NCBI GenBank assembly: GCA_012514255.1
Contig: JAAZAP010000344.1
Span: 1 to 17,226, forward strand
Length of the DNA stretch: 17,226 nt
Reading direction: 5' to 3'
Source of the DNA: Bacteroidales bacterium
Lineage (GTDB): Bacteria; Bacteroidota; Bacteroidia; Bacteroidales; VadinHA17
The notes beneath the pieces were generated by a model. That model ran no database searches. It was not told the origin of the DNA and was given only the letters and a program-made list of their open reading frames with translations. Positions 1 through 6,903 of the stretch are shown here, one piece after another. How positions within the stretch are numbered: the stretch's first letter is position 1; the number at the start of each line of letters is the position of its first letter. The translations under genes were made by a program, and so were the position numbers.

Positions 1-2
1 CA

Positions 3-209
3 GGCTATGAGTCAGGAAGGGCTTCAGTCAGGCCGGTGAGGGTCAGCGCGGAACATCCATTCTATTGCCTGGAGGGAAATGACAACATTGTGTCAGTATA
101 TTCAGAGAGGTATTCTCACCAGCCGCTTATAATAAAAGGCGCAGGTGCTGGTGCAAATGTTACTGCAGCGGGTATATTTGCAGATATACTTTCAGTTGTC
201 AATAATTAG
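3..209 (+). CDS. thrA: Bifunctional aspartokinase/homoserine dehydrogenase, C-terminal end (partial)
   Basis: Only the last 68 codons are in the window; the gene starts upstream. The reading frame from base 3 to the TAG at 207-209 gives a tail with HPFYCLEGNDNIV, then SERYSHQPLIIKGAGAG and TAAGIFADIL. This is the conserved C-terminus of homoserine dehydrogenase, which reduces aspartate semialdehyde to homoserine in the cytosol. Directly following thrB and thrC, and as usual in Bacteroidota, this is most likely the fused ThrA rather than a lone homoserine dehydrogenase, but the kinase half lies outside the window, so the fusion is inferred. The stop is four bases before the chosen thrB start, which indicates one operon. 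Confidence 0.9.
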   Translation, partial: GYESGRASVRPVRVSAEHPFYCLEGNDNIVSVYSERYSHQPLIIKGAGAGANVTAAGIFADILSVVNN

Positions 210-213
210 CATC

Positions 214-1158
214 ATGGAAAAGAGTATCATGGTCAAGGCGCCGGCAACCATATCAAACCTCAATTGCGGGTTTGATGTCATCGGGCTTGCACTGAATGAA
301 CCATTTGATATCCTGGAGCTTGAGCTGACTGAGAAGTCTGGCATTGAGATTACCGGGATAAAGGGCTGTGCCGGGCTCAGTCAGGATCCGGATAAAAATG
401 TTGTAGGCGCGGTGCTCAGGGCTGCTCTGGACAGGGCTGGCAGCCGGAATGGTTTCAGAGTTAAGATTGAGAAGGGCATCAGGCCCGGCAGCGGCATAGG
501 ATCAAGTGGTGCCAGCGCAGCAGCGGCAGCCTTCGCCGCCAGTCACCTCCTGGGAGATTTCTTCAGCCCGGTTGAACAGGTAATGCTGGCCATGGAGGGA
601 GAGCGGCTTGCTTCGGGCTCAGCTCATGCCGACAATGTAGCACCGGCACTATTTGGAGGCATTACCCTTGTACGCAGTTATGAACCGCTTGATATTGTTG
701 AACTACATGTTCCTCAAGAGCTGTTCTGTGTGGTTATTCACCCTGAGTGTGAGATAAAGACTTCCGTGGCAAGAGGATTGCTTGACCGAGAGATCCCGCT
801 TGCCACCGCTGTCAGGCAGTGGGGTAACCTGGCAGGACTGGTTGCCGGACTGTATCGGGAGGATTATGAGCTCATTGGGCGTTCTCTTGTTGATTTTGTG
901 GCAGAGCCCAAACGGTCCGTACTGATTAAAGGTTTTGACCAGCTGAAGAAGTCTGCCCTGAAATGCGGAGCACTGGGAGTAGGAATATCCGGGTCAGGAC
1001 CCTCAGTCTTTGCGCTCTGCAAAGGAGGGGACTGCGCTGAGACAGTGCTTGAGGGGATGTCTGAGACCATGAGATCTATTGGCATTGTATTCGATGCTTA
1101 CCTTTCACCGGTAAGTGGTCAGGGAGCACATATCTGCCAGAAGATAATGCCTGAATAG
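214..1158 (+). CDS. thrB: Homoserine kinase
   Basis: A 314-residue GHMP-family kinase that phosphorylates homoserine with ATP, the step before threonine synthase. The N-terminus has the family pattern KAPATISNLNCGFDVIGLAL. The glycine/serine-rich ATP loop PGSGIGSSGASAAA is at about residues 91-104, and the C-terminal glycine motif GVGISGSGPSVFALC is present. Length is normal for the family. I chose ATG 214, four bases after the thrA stop. An ATG at 229 (MVKAPAT) is equally plausible because a purine-rich GGAAAAGAG lies just before it. An ATG at 145 is in frame but would overlap thrA by 65 bases and add a non-family extension, so I rejected it. thrC begins one base after the stop, so the genes are probably translationally coupled. 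Confidence 0.95.
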   Translation: MEKSIMVKAPATISNLNCGFDVIGLALNEPFDILELELTEKSGIEITGIKGCAGLSQDPDKNVVGAVLRAALDRAGSRNGFRVKIEKGIRPGSGIGSSGASAAAAAFAASHLLGDFFSPVEQVMLAMEGERLASGSAHADNVAPALFGGITLVRSYEPLDIVELHVPQELFCVVIHPECEIKTSVARGLLDREIPLATAVRQWGNLAGLVAGLYREDYELIGRSLVDFVAEPKRSVLIKGFDQLKKSALKCGALGVGISGSGPSVFALCKGGDCAETVLEGMSETMRSIGIVFDAYLSPVSGQGAHICQKIMPE

Positions 1159-1159
1159 A

Positions 1160-2461
1160 ATGAAGTATTACAATCTCAAAGATCCGCGGATTATTACAGG
1201 CTTCAGGGAGGCAGTTGAAAAGGGCATCTCATCCGATCTGGGACTCTTCATGCCTGAGAGTATACCCAGGCTGGATGATGGTTTCTTCAGACGGCTGCCA
1301 TATATGACCCTGCCTGAGATAGGTATGGCGGTCGGATCACTCTATACGGAAGAGGATATCCCGGGAAAGGCGATGCGGCAGATATGCGAGGAGGCTTTTA
1401 ACTTCCCGGTTGTCATCAGGCAGGTGGATGAACGAAAGCAGGTACTGGAGCTGTTTCATGGTCCTACTGCCGCCTTCAAGGACTTCGGGGCGAGGTTTAT
1501 GGCAGGCTGCTTCAGGTATTTCTCCTCGCACGATGACAAACGGAGGGTGGTACTTGTGGCTACCTCGGGTGACACAGGGGGGGCGATAGCATCAAGCTTT
1601 CTCGGTGTGGAGGGGGTAGACGTCATCATTCTCTATCCCTCGGGCAAGGTGAGTAGCCTCCAGGAGATGCAGCTAACCTCCCTCGGCAGGAATATCACTG
1701 CCATTGAGGTGGAAGGTTCCTTTGACGATTGCCAGGCGATGGTCCAGAGTGCTCTTGCCGGTTCTGCCGTCCGGGAAAGAGTGAAACTCACATCGGCAAA
1801 CTCCATCAACATAGCCCGCCTGATACCCCAGAGCTTCTATTATTATTATGCCATAGGCCGTACAGGCAACGGCAGGGTGGTATCTGTTCCCAGCGGGAAT
1901 TTTGGCAACATAACGGCAGCAGCCATGGCCTGGCGCTCAGGTCTCGGCATTGACCGCCTCGTGGCTGCTACCAATATCAACAGGGTGGTTCCTGATTACC
2001 TTGAGACGGGTCATTACTTTCCGGCTCTGTCTGTTTCCACCATTGCCAATGCCATGGATGTGGGCAATCCCGGCAATTTCGACAGGTTCAGGAGAGTATT
2101 TGATGACGACTTTGGAACAATCTCCGGGTCGGTTTCAGGCTACTGGTATGATGATGACCGGATCAGGGAACATATTGGTCAGGAGTATCGTCGCACAGGT
2201 TACCTGCTTGATCCTCACGGTGCGGTGGCAAGTCTCGGACTAGATGCCTGCCTGGAGCATCATTCCGGGTCATGCGGTATCTTCGTGGCTACTGCACATC
2301 CGGCCAAATTCAGGAATATCGTGGAGCCACTCATCGGCCAAACCGTGGAGATCCCTGACAGTCTCAGGCATTTCCTGGGTGGTGAAAAGCACTCAGTGTT
2401 GATGAAAGCAGGTCCGCAACAGCTTGAAGAGTACCTTCTTGACAGATACCGAACTGGATGA
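1160..2461 (+). CDS. thrC: Threonine synthase
   Basis: A 433-residue PLP enzyme that converts O-phosphohomoserine to threonine and phosphate in the cytosol, the last step of the pathway. The N-terminus (YYNLKDPR, then SSDLGLFMPE) is the threonine synthase N-domain. The PLP-lysine motif ELFHGPTAAFKDFG puts the Schiff-base lysine at about residue 107. ATSGDTGGAIASSF is the phosphate/PLP loop and VPSGNFGN a second conserved glycine loop. Length matches the E. coli-type enzyme. The ATG is one base after the thrB stop, so the three thr genes form an operon. No transcription terminator follows; the radical SAM gene starts 23 bases later on the same strand. Confidence 0.96.
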   Translation: MKYYNLKDPRIITGFREAVEKGISSDLGLFMPESIPRLDDGFFRRLPYMTLPEIGMAVGSLYTEEDIPGKAMRQICEEAFNFPVVIRQVDERKQVLELFHGPTAAFKDFGARFMAGCFRYFSSHDDKRRVVLVATSGDTGGAIASSFLGVEGVDVIILYPSGKVSSLQEMQLTSLGRNITAIEVEGSFDDCQAMVQSALAGSAVRERVKLTSANSINIARLIPQSFYYYYAIGRTGNGRVVSVPSGNFGNITAAAMAWRSGLGIDRLVAATNINRVVPDYLETGHYFPALSVSTIANAMDVGNPGNFDRFRRVFDDDFGTISGSVSGYWYDDDRIREHIGQEYRRTGYLLDPHGAVASLGLDACLEHHSGSCGIFVATAHPAKFRNIVEPLIGQTVEIPDSLRHFLGGEKHSVLMKAGPQQLEEYLLDRYRTG

Positions 2462-2484
2462 CAGAATGATGGGAGAGTCCGGTC

Positions 2485-3624
2485 ATGAGTAATAAATACC
2501 GAGAGTTCCAGGTCTTTGTGAAGCCCGTTGGCGCCAGCTGTAATCTGAGGTGCAGTTACTGCTACTACCTCGGGCACAGTCAGCCGAAAGGGGCATCGCT
2601 TGGGAAAAGGATGAGTGATGAAGTGCTGGAGACATACATAAAGCAACATATTAATGCGGCCAGTGGTGGTCAAGTATTCTTTTCATGGCATGGTGGTGAG
2701 CCGACACTGGCGGGAATTGACTTCTACAGGCGTGCTGTTGAGCTTGAAAAAAGGCATGCTCCTGCAGGCTGCAGGATAGTCAACGGCATGCAGACCAATG
2801 CAACGCTGATAGATGAGCAGTGGGGCCGGTTCCTGAAAGAGGAGGGCTTTTATGTTGGTGTCAGCCTGGATGGTCCTGAGCGGTTTCATGACAGCAACAG
2901 GTTCAGGGCTGACGGCAGCGGGACATTTTCGGAAGTGATGAGAGGACTGGAGATACTCAGGGTACAGAGCGTGCCGCATGAGATTCTCTGCTTGGTCAAT
3001 GACGAGAATGTGCATGCTCCGCTTGATGTATACAGGTTTTTCAGGAACCTCGGTGCACAGTATATAACTTTCCTGCCTCTCGTGGAGCGGATCAGCCGCG
3101 ATACATCCGGGGTGACTGAAAGAAGTGTTGGTGCATTGGACTTCGGCATGTTTCTGGCAGCTGTCTTTGACGAATGGGTCACAGAGGATATCGGGAATAT
3201 AAAGATCCAGATCTTTGAGGAGGCCGTGCGCACTGCTTTCAACCAGGAGCACACCCTCTGCATCTTCAAAGAGATGTGTGGTGCGGTGCCGGTGGTTGAG
3301 ATGACCGGCGACTTTTATGCCTGTGATCATTTCGTTAATGAGGAGCACCGTATCGGCAATATCATGAACCGGTCACTGGGGAGTCTTCTTGATGATCCGC
3401 GGCAATTGGCCTTCGGCGAAGCCAAGAAGACGACGATGCCCCGATATTGCCTTGACTGTCAAGTGCTTGACATGTGCAATGGAGAGTGCCCCAAAAACAG
3501 GTTTATCACTACTCCGGATGGTGAGTCCGGGCTGAACTACCTCTGCGAGGGGTACAGGTATTTCTTCAACCACTGTCGGCCGTTCATCAATGAGGTTGCC
3601 CGCCTGTGGAAAGGAGAGGGTTAG
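2485..3624 (+). CDS. Anaerobic sulfatase-maturating enzyme family radical SAM/SPASM protein
   Basis: A 379-residue radical SAM protein. The CNLRCSYC motif (C19, C23, C26) binds the SAM [4Fe-4S] cluster. The C-terminal SPASM domain has cysteines at 259, 265, 280, 322, 325, 331, 335 and 354. Their spacing fits what I recall of characterised anSMEs, and the aspartate after C280 (D281, in CDHF) matches the catalytic base position. Such enzymes oxidise a Cys or Ser of type I sulfatases to formylglycine, anaerobically. A GGGAGAG seven bases before the ATG is a reasonable ribosome site. The gene follows thrC by 23 bases, so co-transcription is possible but functionally unrelated. No sulfatase gene is in the window, so the substrate is elsewhere, or the enzyme modifies another peptide. 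Its stop overlaps the stop of the opposing gene. Confidence 0.88.
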   Translation: MSNKYREFQVFVKPVGASCNLRCSYCYYLGHSQPKGASLGKRMSDEVLETYIKQHINAASGGQVFFSWHGGEPTLAGIDFYRRAVELEKRHAPAGCRIVNGMQTNATLIDEQWGRFLKEEGFYVGVSLDGPERFHDSNRFRADGSGTFSEVMRGLEILRVQSVPHEILCLVNDENVHAPLDVYRFFRNLGAQYITFLPLVERISRDTSGVTERSVGALDFGMFLAAVFDEWVTEDIGNIKIQIFEEAVRTAFNQEHTLCIFKEMCGAVPVVEMTGDFYACDHFVNEEHRIGNIMNRSLGSLLDDPRQLAFGEAKKTTMPRYCLDCQVLDMCNGECPKNRFITTPDGESGLNYLCEGYRYFFNHCRPFINEVARLWKGEG

Positions 3625-4472
3625 CTACCCAGTGTTTCCCTGAAGAAGTCAGTCGTCCTTTTCCATGCCAGGTCAGCAGCTTCCTTATTGTACCTCGGGC
3701 CTGTATCATTATTGAAGGCATGCTGCGTACCCTCATAGATGAATATCTCGTATTCTATGCCTGCCTGTTTAAGCGCCTCCTCGAAAGCGGGTATTCCCGC
3801 GTTGATACGTTCATCGTCGCCGGCATAGTGAGCCATCACCTTCGCATTGATTTTTGGTACTTCTTCAGACGCAGGTGTTGATCCGTAGTAAGGCACAGCT
3901 GCATCGAGGTCAGGTGAGTTGACAGCCACCTGGTTGGTCATTGCGCCTCCCCAGCAGAAGCCTGTGCAGCCAACCTTTCCGGTTGATCGGGGATGGGTTT
4001 CAAGGTACTTCACTGCTGCCACGAAGTTCCGTATTGTCTCCTCGCGGTCAAGCTGTCCGATCAGTTCGCGTCCCTTGTCCTGGTCTTCAGGCGTTCCTCC
4101 CAAAGGTGAGAGAGCGTCAGGGGCAATAGAGATAAAACCTTCCATGGCCATTCGCCTGTTGACATCCTGTATGTGAGGCACCAGTCCCCTGTTCTCATGG
4201 ATGACAATCACCCCGGGCAATTTCTCTTTGCCTTCGGGCATGGAGAGATAGGCACGAATGTCGCCTGAGGCACCGGGATATGTGATAAACTCATTGATCA
4301 GCTTCAGGGCATCTGATCCTTTTGCCCTGGCAGATGCTCCGTTACATCCCGGAAGGATGACCACCGCGGCAGCAGTCCCTCCGGTGACAAGAGCCAGACG
4401 CTTCATGAACACGCGCCGGCTTACACTGCCGGTGCGGTACTCTTCATACAATTCATCTACTTTCCTCTTCAT
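3621..4472 (-). CDS. Exported dienelactone hydrolase family protein
   Basis: A 283-residue alpha/beta hydrolase. The N-terminus has a twin-arginine motif (SRRVFMKRL, R19-R20), a hydrophobic stretch and then LPGC with C43, which could be a lipobox, so the protein is probably exported and perhaps lipid-anchored. The mature domain has HENRGL (E93), GFCWGG with the nucleophile cysteine at about residue 173, AGDDERI (D219/D220) and TQHAF (H251), giving the Cys-Asp-His triad of dienelactone hydrolases. The family cleaves small esters and lactones; the real substrate is unknown. The gene lies 39 bases after the dehydrogenase on the same strand and may share its transcript. It converges on the maturase gene with a 4-base overlap of stop codons and no terminator between them. 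Confidence 0.88.
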   Translation of the reverse strand: MKRKVDELYEEYRTGSVSRRVFMKRLALVTGGTAAAVVILPGCNGASARAKGSDALKLINEFITYPGASGDIRAYLSMPEGKEKLPGVIVIHENRGLVPHIQDVNRRMAMEGFISIAPDALSPLGGTPEDQDKGRELIGQLDREETIRNFVAAVKYLETHPRSTGKVGCTGFCWGGAMTNQVAVNSPDLDAAVPYYGSTPASEEVPKINAKVMAHYAGDDERINAGIPAFEEALKQAGIEYEIFIYEGTQHAFNNDTGPRYNKEAADLAWKRTTDFFRETLGS

Positions 4473-4511
4473 CGTTCTGTTGGTTTATACAGGGTTAGAA
4501 AAATATCCAGG

Positions 4512-6146
4512 TTAAGACTTGCGTGTCTCCTCCTTGATCCTTTGTATATGACCTCGTCCCAGTCCTTTTACCTCACAGCCGAGCTGGAAATAGCGACGGA
4601 TCCTGTCATCGCTGAGTATTCCGAAGCAATCAATAATAGCTGCGGGCTGACCGATGGTCTTCACCACCTTGTCCGGGTCAAGGTCAAGATAGGCTGAATG
4701 GGGGACGGCGAGGATGACTGCCTCAGCTCCTTTGAGAGCTTTATTCAGGTTCTGTTCTATCTTAATCTCCTTAAGCTTTTCCTGGTTGCGGAAGAACTGT
4801 GCCTTGCTCTGGCCGGCTGCCGGGTAGGTATCCTGCTGTTCGAACTCCCACCAGTGTTCCACGTAGGGGTCATGCACCCGTATCTCTGCACCCATCTCGG
4901 CTAGCTTACGGATCACTATTTCCGAGCCGCTGTAGCGGGTGTCTCCCACATCCTCGCGGTAGGCAGCGCCAAGCACGAGAATGTCAGCAGCAGCAATGGG
5001 CTTGCCCATGTTGCGTAGGGCGTCGCGGGTGAGCTGTCCTACATGCAGTCCGCGGGTGTCATTGATATCGATGGCCATAGGGGTGATCCTGAAGATGTCA
5101 TCCTCAAAGCCGAGGATATGCTTGTATGCCCATACGCCCAGCCCGCCATCCTTGGGCAGGCAGTATCCGCCTATCCCTGGTCCCGGGAAGATAATATTGC
5201 TGTGTGTGGGCCTCATCTTTATAGCCTTGATCACCTTCAGCAGATCGACCCCGTTTCGCTCTGCGAAGAGGCTCCATTCATCAAGGAAGGCAAGTATGGT
5301 GGCGCGGTAGCTGTTCTCAACAATTTTTGCAGTCTCTGACTCGATGGGCCTGTCCATCACTGTCAGCGGGAACTTATCAGTGTTCAGTACTTCGGTCAGG
5401 AATTTGACCACGCGCTTTTTGGCTTCCTCGTTGATGCCGCTGCAGACCCTCCAGAAGTCGCGAATGCTGGCAACATAATTGCGGCCGGGCATAACTCTCT
5501 CATAACTGTGTGCAAGAAGCGGGTCGCTTTTTATGCCACGTTTGGTGAATACCTTTTTCATGATGGGATATGCCACCTGTTCCGTGGTGCCTGGTGCCAC
5601 GGTGGTCTCAATCAGCACCAGTGCTTCAGCAGGGATGTGTTCCGCTATGACCGCCAGCGACGCTTCGAGGGCTGCCATATCTGTCTCTCCGGCACGCACG
5701 TTGCCGAGCTCCTCCTTAATATAATCACACTGAACGTCTACAACCACCACATCGGCCAGCTTAAGCACATCATAGGTGTAGGTTGCCATGAGCGTCTTCT
5801 TCTCCTTCACACACCTGGCAATCATCGGATCAACCTCCGGGTCTTCGGCCTTGACGGGTGAGACGCCGCGGTTGAGCATGGGTATCTTCCAGAAGCTGCG
5901 CACGCTCGGGCGCTGCATGCCAATAACAAACTTGGAGGGTTTGCCTTTCCTGTCTACAGTGTCGGCAACTATGGCTGCCATAACGGCTCCCACGAAGCCA
6001 ACGCCCATGACCACAACAATCTCGCGGCCTTTGGCGCGTTCCTGGCTGACCCGCTTGCTGATGGTTTCAAACTCGGATTTATAATCTTCCGGTTTCGGAA
6101 GGGGGAACTTTTCGCCGTTAGGGCTGACAGAATACTTTTCGCTCAT
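4512..6146 (-). CDS. Nucleotide-sugar dehydrogenase (UDP-glucose/UDP-ManNAc dehydrogenase superfamily)
   Basis: A 544-residue NAD(P)-dependent four-electron dehydrogenase that would oxidise the C6 alcohol of a nucleotide sugar to a uronate. The dinucleotide loop MGVGFVG is at about residues 47-53. The central domain has ETAKIVENSYRA, with the conserved lysine and asparagine at K274 and N278. The catalytic cysteine lies in GPGIGGYCLPKD at C329. The C-terminal domain has LGAAYREDVGDTRYS. It is about 100 residues longer than usual: a 40-residue N-terminal leader precedes the Rossmann fold, and a segment near 430-465 looks inserted. The usual VPTP motif is replaced by VQCDY. The substrate cannot be told from sequence, and no glycosyltransferase or other polysaccharide gene is nearby. 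A promoter candidate sits about 55 bases upstream. Confidence 0.88.
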   Translation of the reverse strand: MSEKYSVSPNGEKFPLPKPEDYKSEFETISKRVSQERAKGREIVVVMGVGFVGAVMAAIVADTVDRKGKPSKFVIGMQRPSVRSFWKIPMLNRGVSPVKAEDPEVDPMIARCVKEKKTLMATYTYDVLKLADVVVVDVQCDYIKEELGNVRAGETDMAALEASLAVIAEHIPAEALVLIETTVAPGTTEQVAYPIMKKVFTKRGIKSDPLLAHSYERVMPGRNYVASIRDFWRVCSGINEEAKKRVVKFLTEVLNTDKFPLTVMDRPIESETAKIVENSYRATILAFLDEWSLFAERNGVDLLKVIKAIKMRPTHSNIIFPGPGIGGYCLPKDGGLGVWAYKHILGFEDDIFRITPMAIDINDTRGLHVGQLTRDALRNMGKPIAAADILVLGAAYREDVGDTRYSGSEIVIRKLAEMGAEIRVHDPYVEHWWEFEQQDTYPAAGQSKAQFFRNQEKLKEIKIEQNLNKALKGAEAVILAVPHSAYLDLDPDKVVKTIGQPAAIIDCFGILSDDRIRRYFQLGCEVKGLGRGHIQRIKEETRKS

Positions 6147-6398
6147 ATATTTTTCTTTAGAATGTTTAAATCATATGAAACTTTCAGGAGCAGAAACTCA
6201 CAAATAAATATGATTGTTTTTTCCCATGCAAGTTCCATCCGACCAATGAAATAATAATTAATTAAATGAATGAATAAAAATAGTAAAAAGATATCTGACA
6301 GGCATTATCCGGGCTAAAGTATATGAAACGTGGAACGATATTCAATTCATTTTATGATGACGGCCAGACATGGACCCCGATAGCCACCCCTGTATACT
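6147..6398. other. AT-rich divergent intergenic region
   Basis: This is the left part of the 358-base gap between the dehydrogenase gene (minus) and the outer-membrane operon (plus). It is strongly AT-rich near 6240-6300. It holds the minus-strand promoter candidate listed separately. I found no ORF with protein-like features, no RNA gene and no recognisable riboswitch; in particular no cobalamin-type box pattern was seen before the TonB-receptor operon. Confidence 0.6.
6201..6232 (-). promoter_or_regulatory. Bacteroidota-type promoter candidate for the dehydrogenase/hydrolase genes
   Basis: On the minus strand CTTG (6229-6232) is followed by 20 bases and then TTTATTTG (6201-6208). This is a seven-of-eight match to the Bacteroidota -7 consensus TAnnTTTG with near-consensus spacing to the -33 element. 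Transcription would start near 6195 and give a leader of about 50 bases before the ATG at 6146. Read by eye only. Confidence 0.4.
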
Positions 6399-6431
6399 CT
6401 TGTAGATTTTCACAGGACTTTCATACCTTTG
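6399..6431 (+). promoter_or_regulatory. Bacteroidota-type promoter candidate for the outer-membrane operon
   Basis: CTTG (6399-6402), 21 bases, then TACCTTTG (6424-6431), a perfect match to TAnnTTTG. It would give a start near 6437 and a leader of about 68 bases before the lipoprotein ATG at 6505. It is the only perfect -7 match I noticed in this gap on the plus strand. Confidence 0.5.
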
Positions 6432-6504
6432 TTTACAACATCCGGGCATGAACTGACATGCAGCATGGTTGTTATTAAGGAGGAGAACCAAAGAGAAATG
6501 CCTT

Positions 6505-6903
6505 ATGAAAAAGATCCTGTTGCTGCTGTTGCCGGTTGTTTTAATGATAGCAGCCTCATGCGGTAAAGAAAAGACCTCGGAGCGGTTTCAGCTCCTGACA
6601 GCCCACGTATGGGCCAGTGACAGCCTGCTGGCTGATGGCGTTAAAGCAGACGGTCCGGGCCAGATACTTGAAAAATTCAAGGGAGATGTGACCTTCAGGG
6701 AGGATGGCACGGGGACCTTCGGACAGTATTCGGGAACCTGGGTGTTCACCGACAATGAAACAAACCTGGCGATCGATTCGCCTGACCTGCCTATTACCCT
6801 GCCGGCACATATAGTTGAGCTTACTGCAAATTCACTGAAAGTGACACTACCCTATCCCGGGGCAACGATTATAAATGTCAGGATGACATTCAAGCCTAAA
6901 TGA
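6505..6903 (+). CDS. Lipocalin-like lipoprotein
   Basis: A 132-residue secreted protein. The signal is a lysine pair, a poly-leucine core and the lipobox AASC, with the lipidated cysteine at residue 19, so it should be anchored in the outer membrane. The mature part has alternating beta-strand patterns typical of lipocalin-like domains of Bacteroidota: VTFREDGTGTF, YSGTWVF and IVELTANSLKV. This fold assignment is from pattern only. I chose ATG 6505 because it begins the signal peptide; an in-frame TTG at 6469 would add an arginine-rich stretch. A strong Shine-Dalgarno sequence lies unusually far upstream (6477-6485). The stop codon overlaps the start of the TonB-receptor gene by four bases (ATGA), so the two are coupled. 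A role as an accessory to that receptor is inferred from context. Confidence 0.8.
   Translation: MKKILLLLLPVVLMIAASCGKEKTSERFQLLTAHVWASDSLLADGVKADGPGQILEKFKGDVTFREDGTGTFGQYSGTWVFTDNETNLAIDSPDLPITLPAHIVELTANSLKVTLPYPGATIINVRMTFKPK

Noticed and set aside
145..213. Upstream in-frame extension of thrB
   Set aside because: It overlaps the end of the thrA homoserine dehydrogenase frame and adds residues not seen in homoserine kinases.
2683..3348. 221-codon minus-strand frame inside the radical SAM gene
   Set aside because: The plus-strand gene keeps every cluster cysteine; the antisense frame shows no family features.
6469..6504. TTG-initiated extension of the lipocalin-like lipoprotein
   Set aside because: It would put an arginine-rich stretch before a perfect lipoprotein signal and covers the Shine-Dalgarno-like sequence.
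6233..6504. Possible riboswitch ahead of the TonB-receptor operon
   Set aside because: I looked for cobalamin- and TPP-type conserved boxes and saw none; only a promoter and a plain leader are supported.
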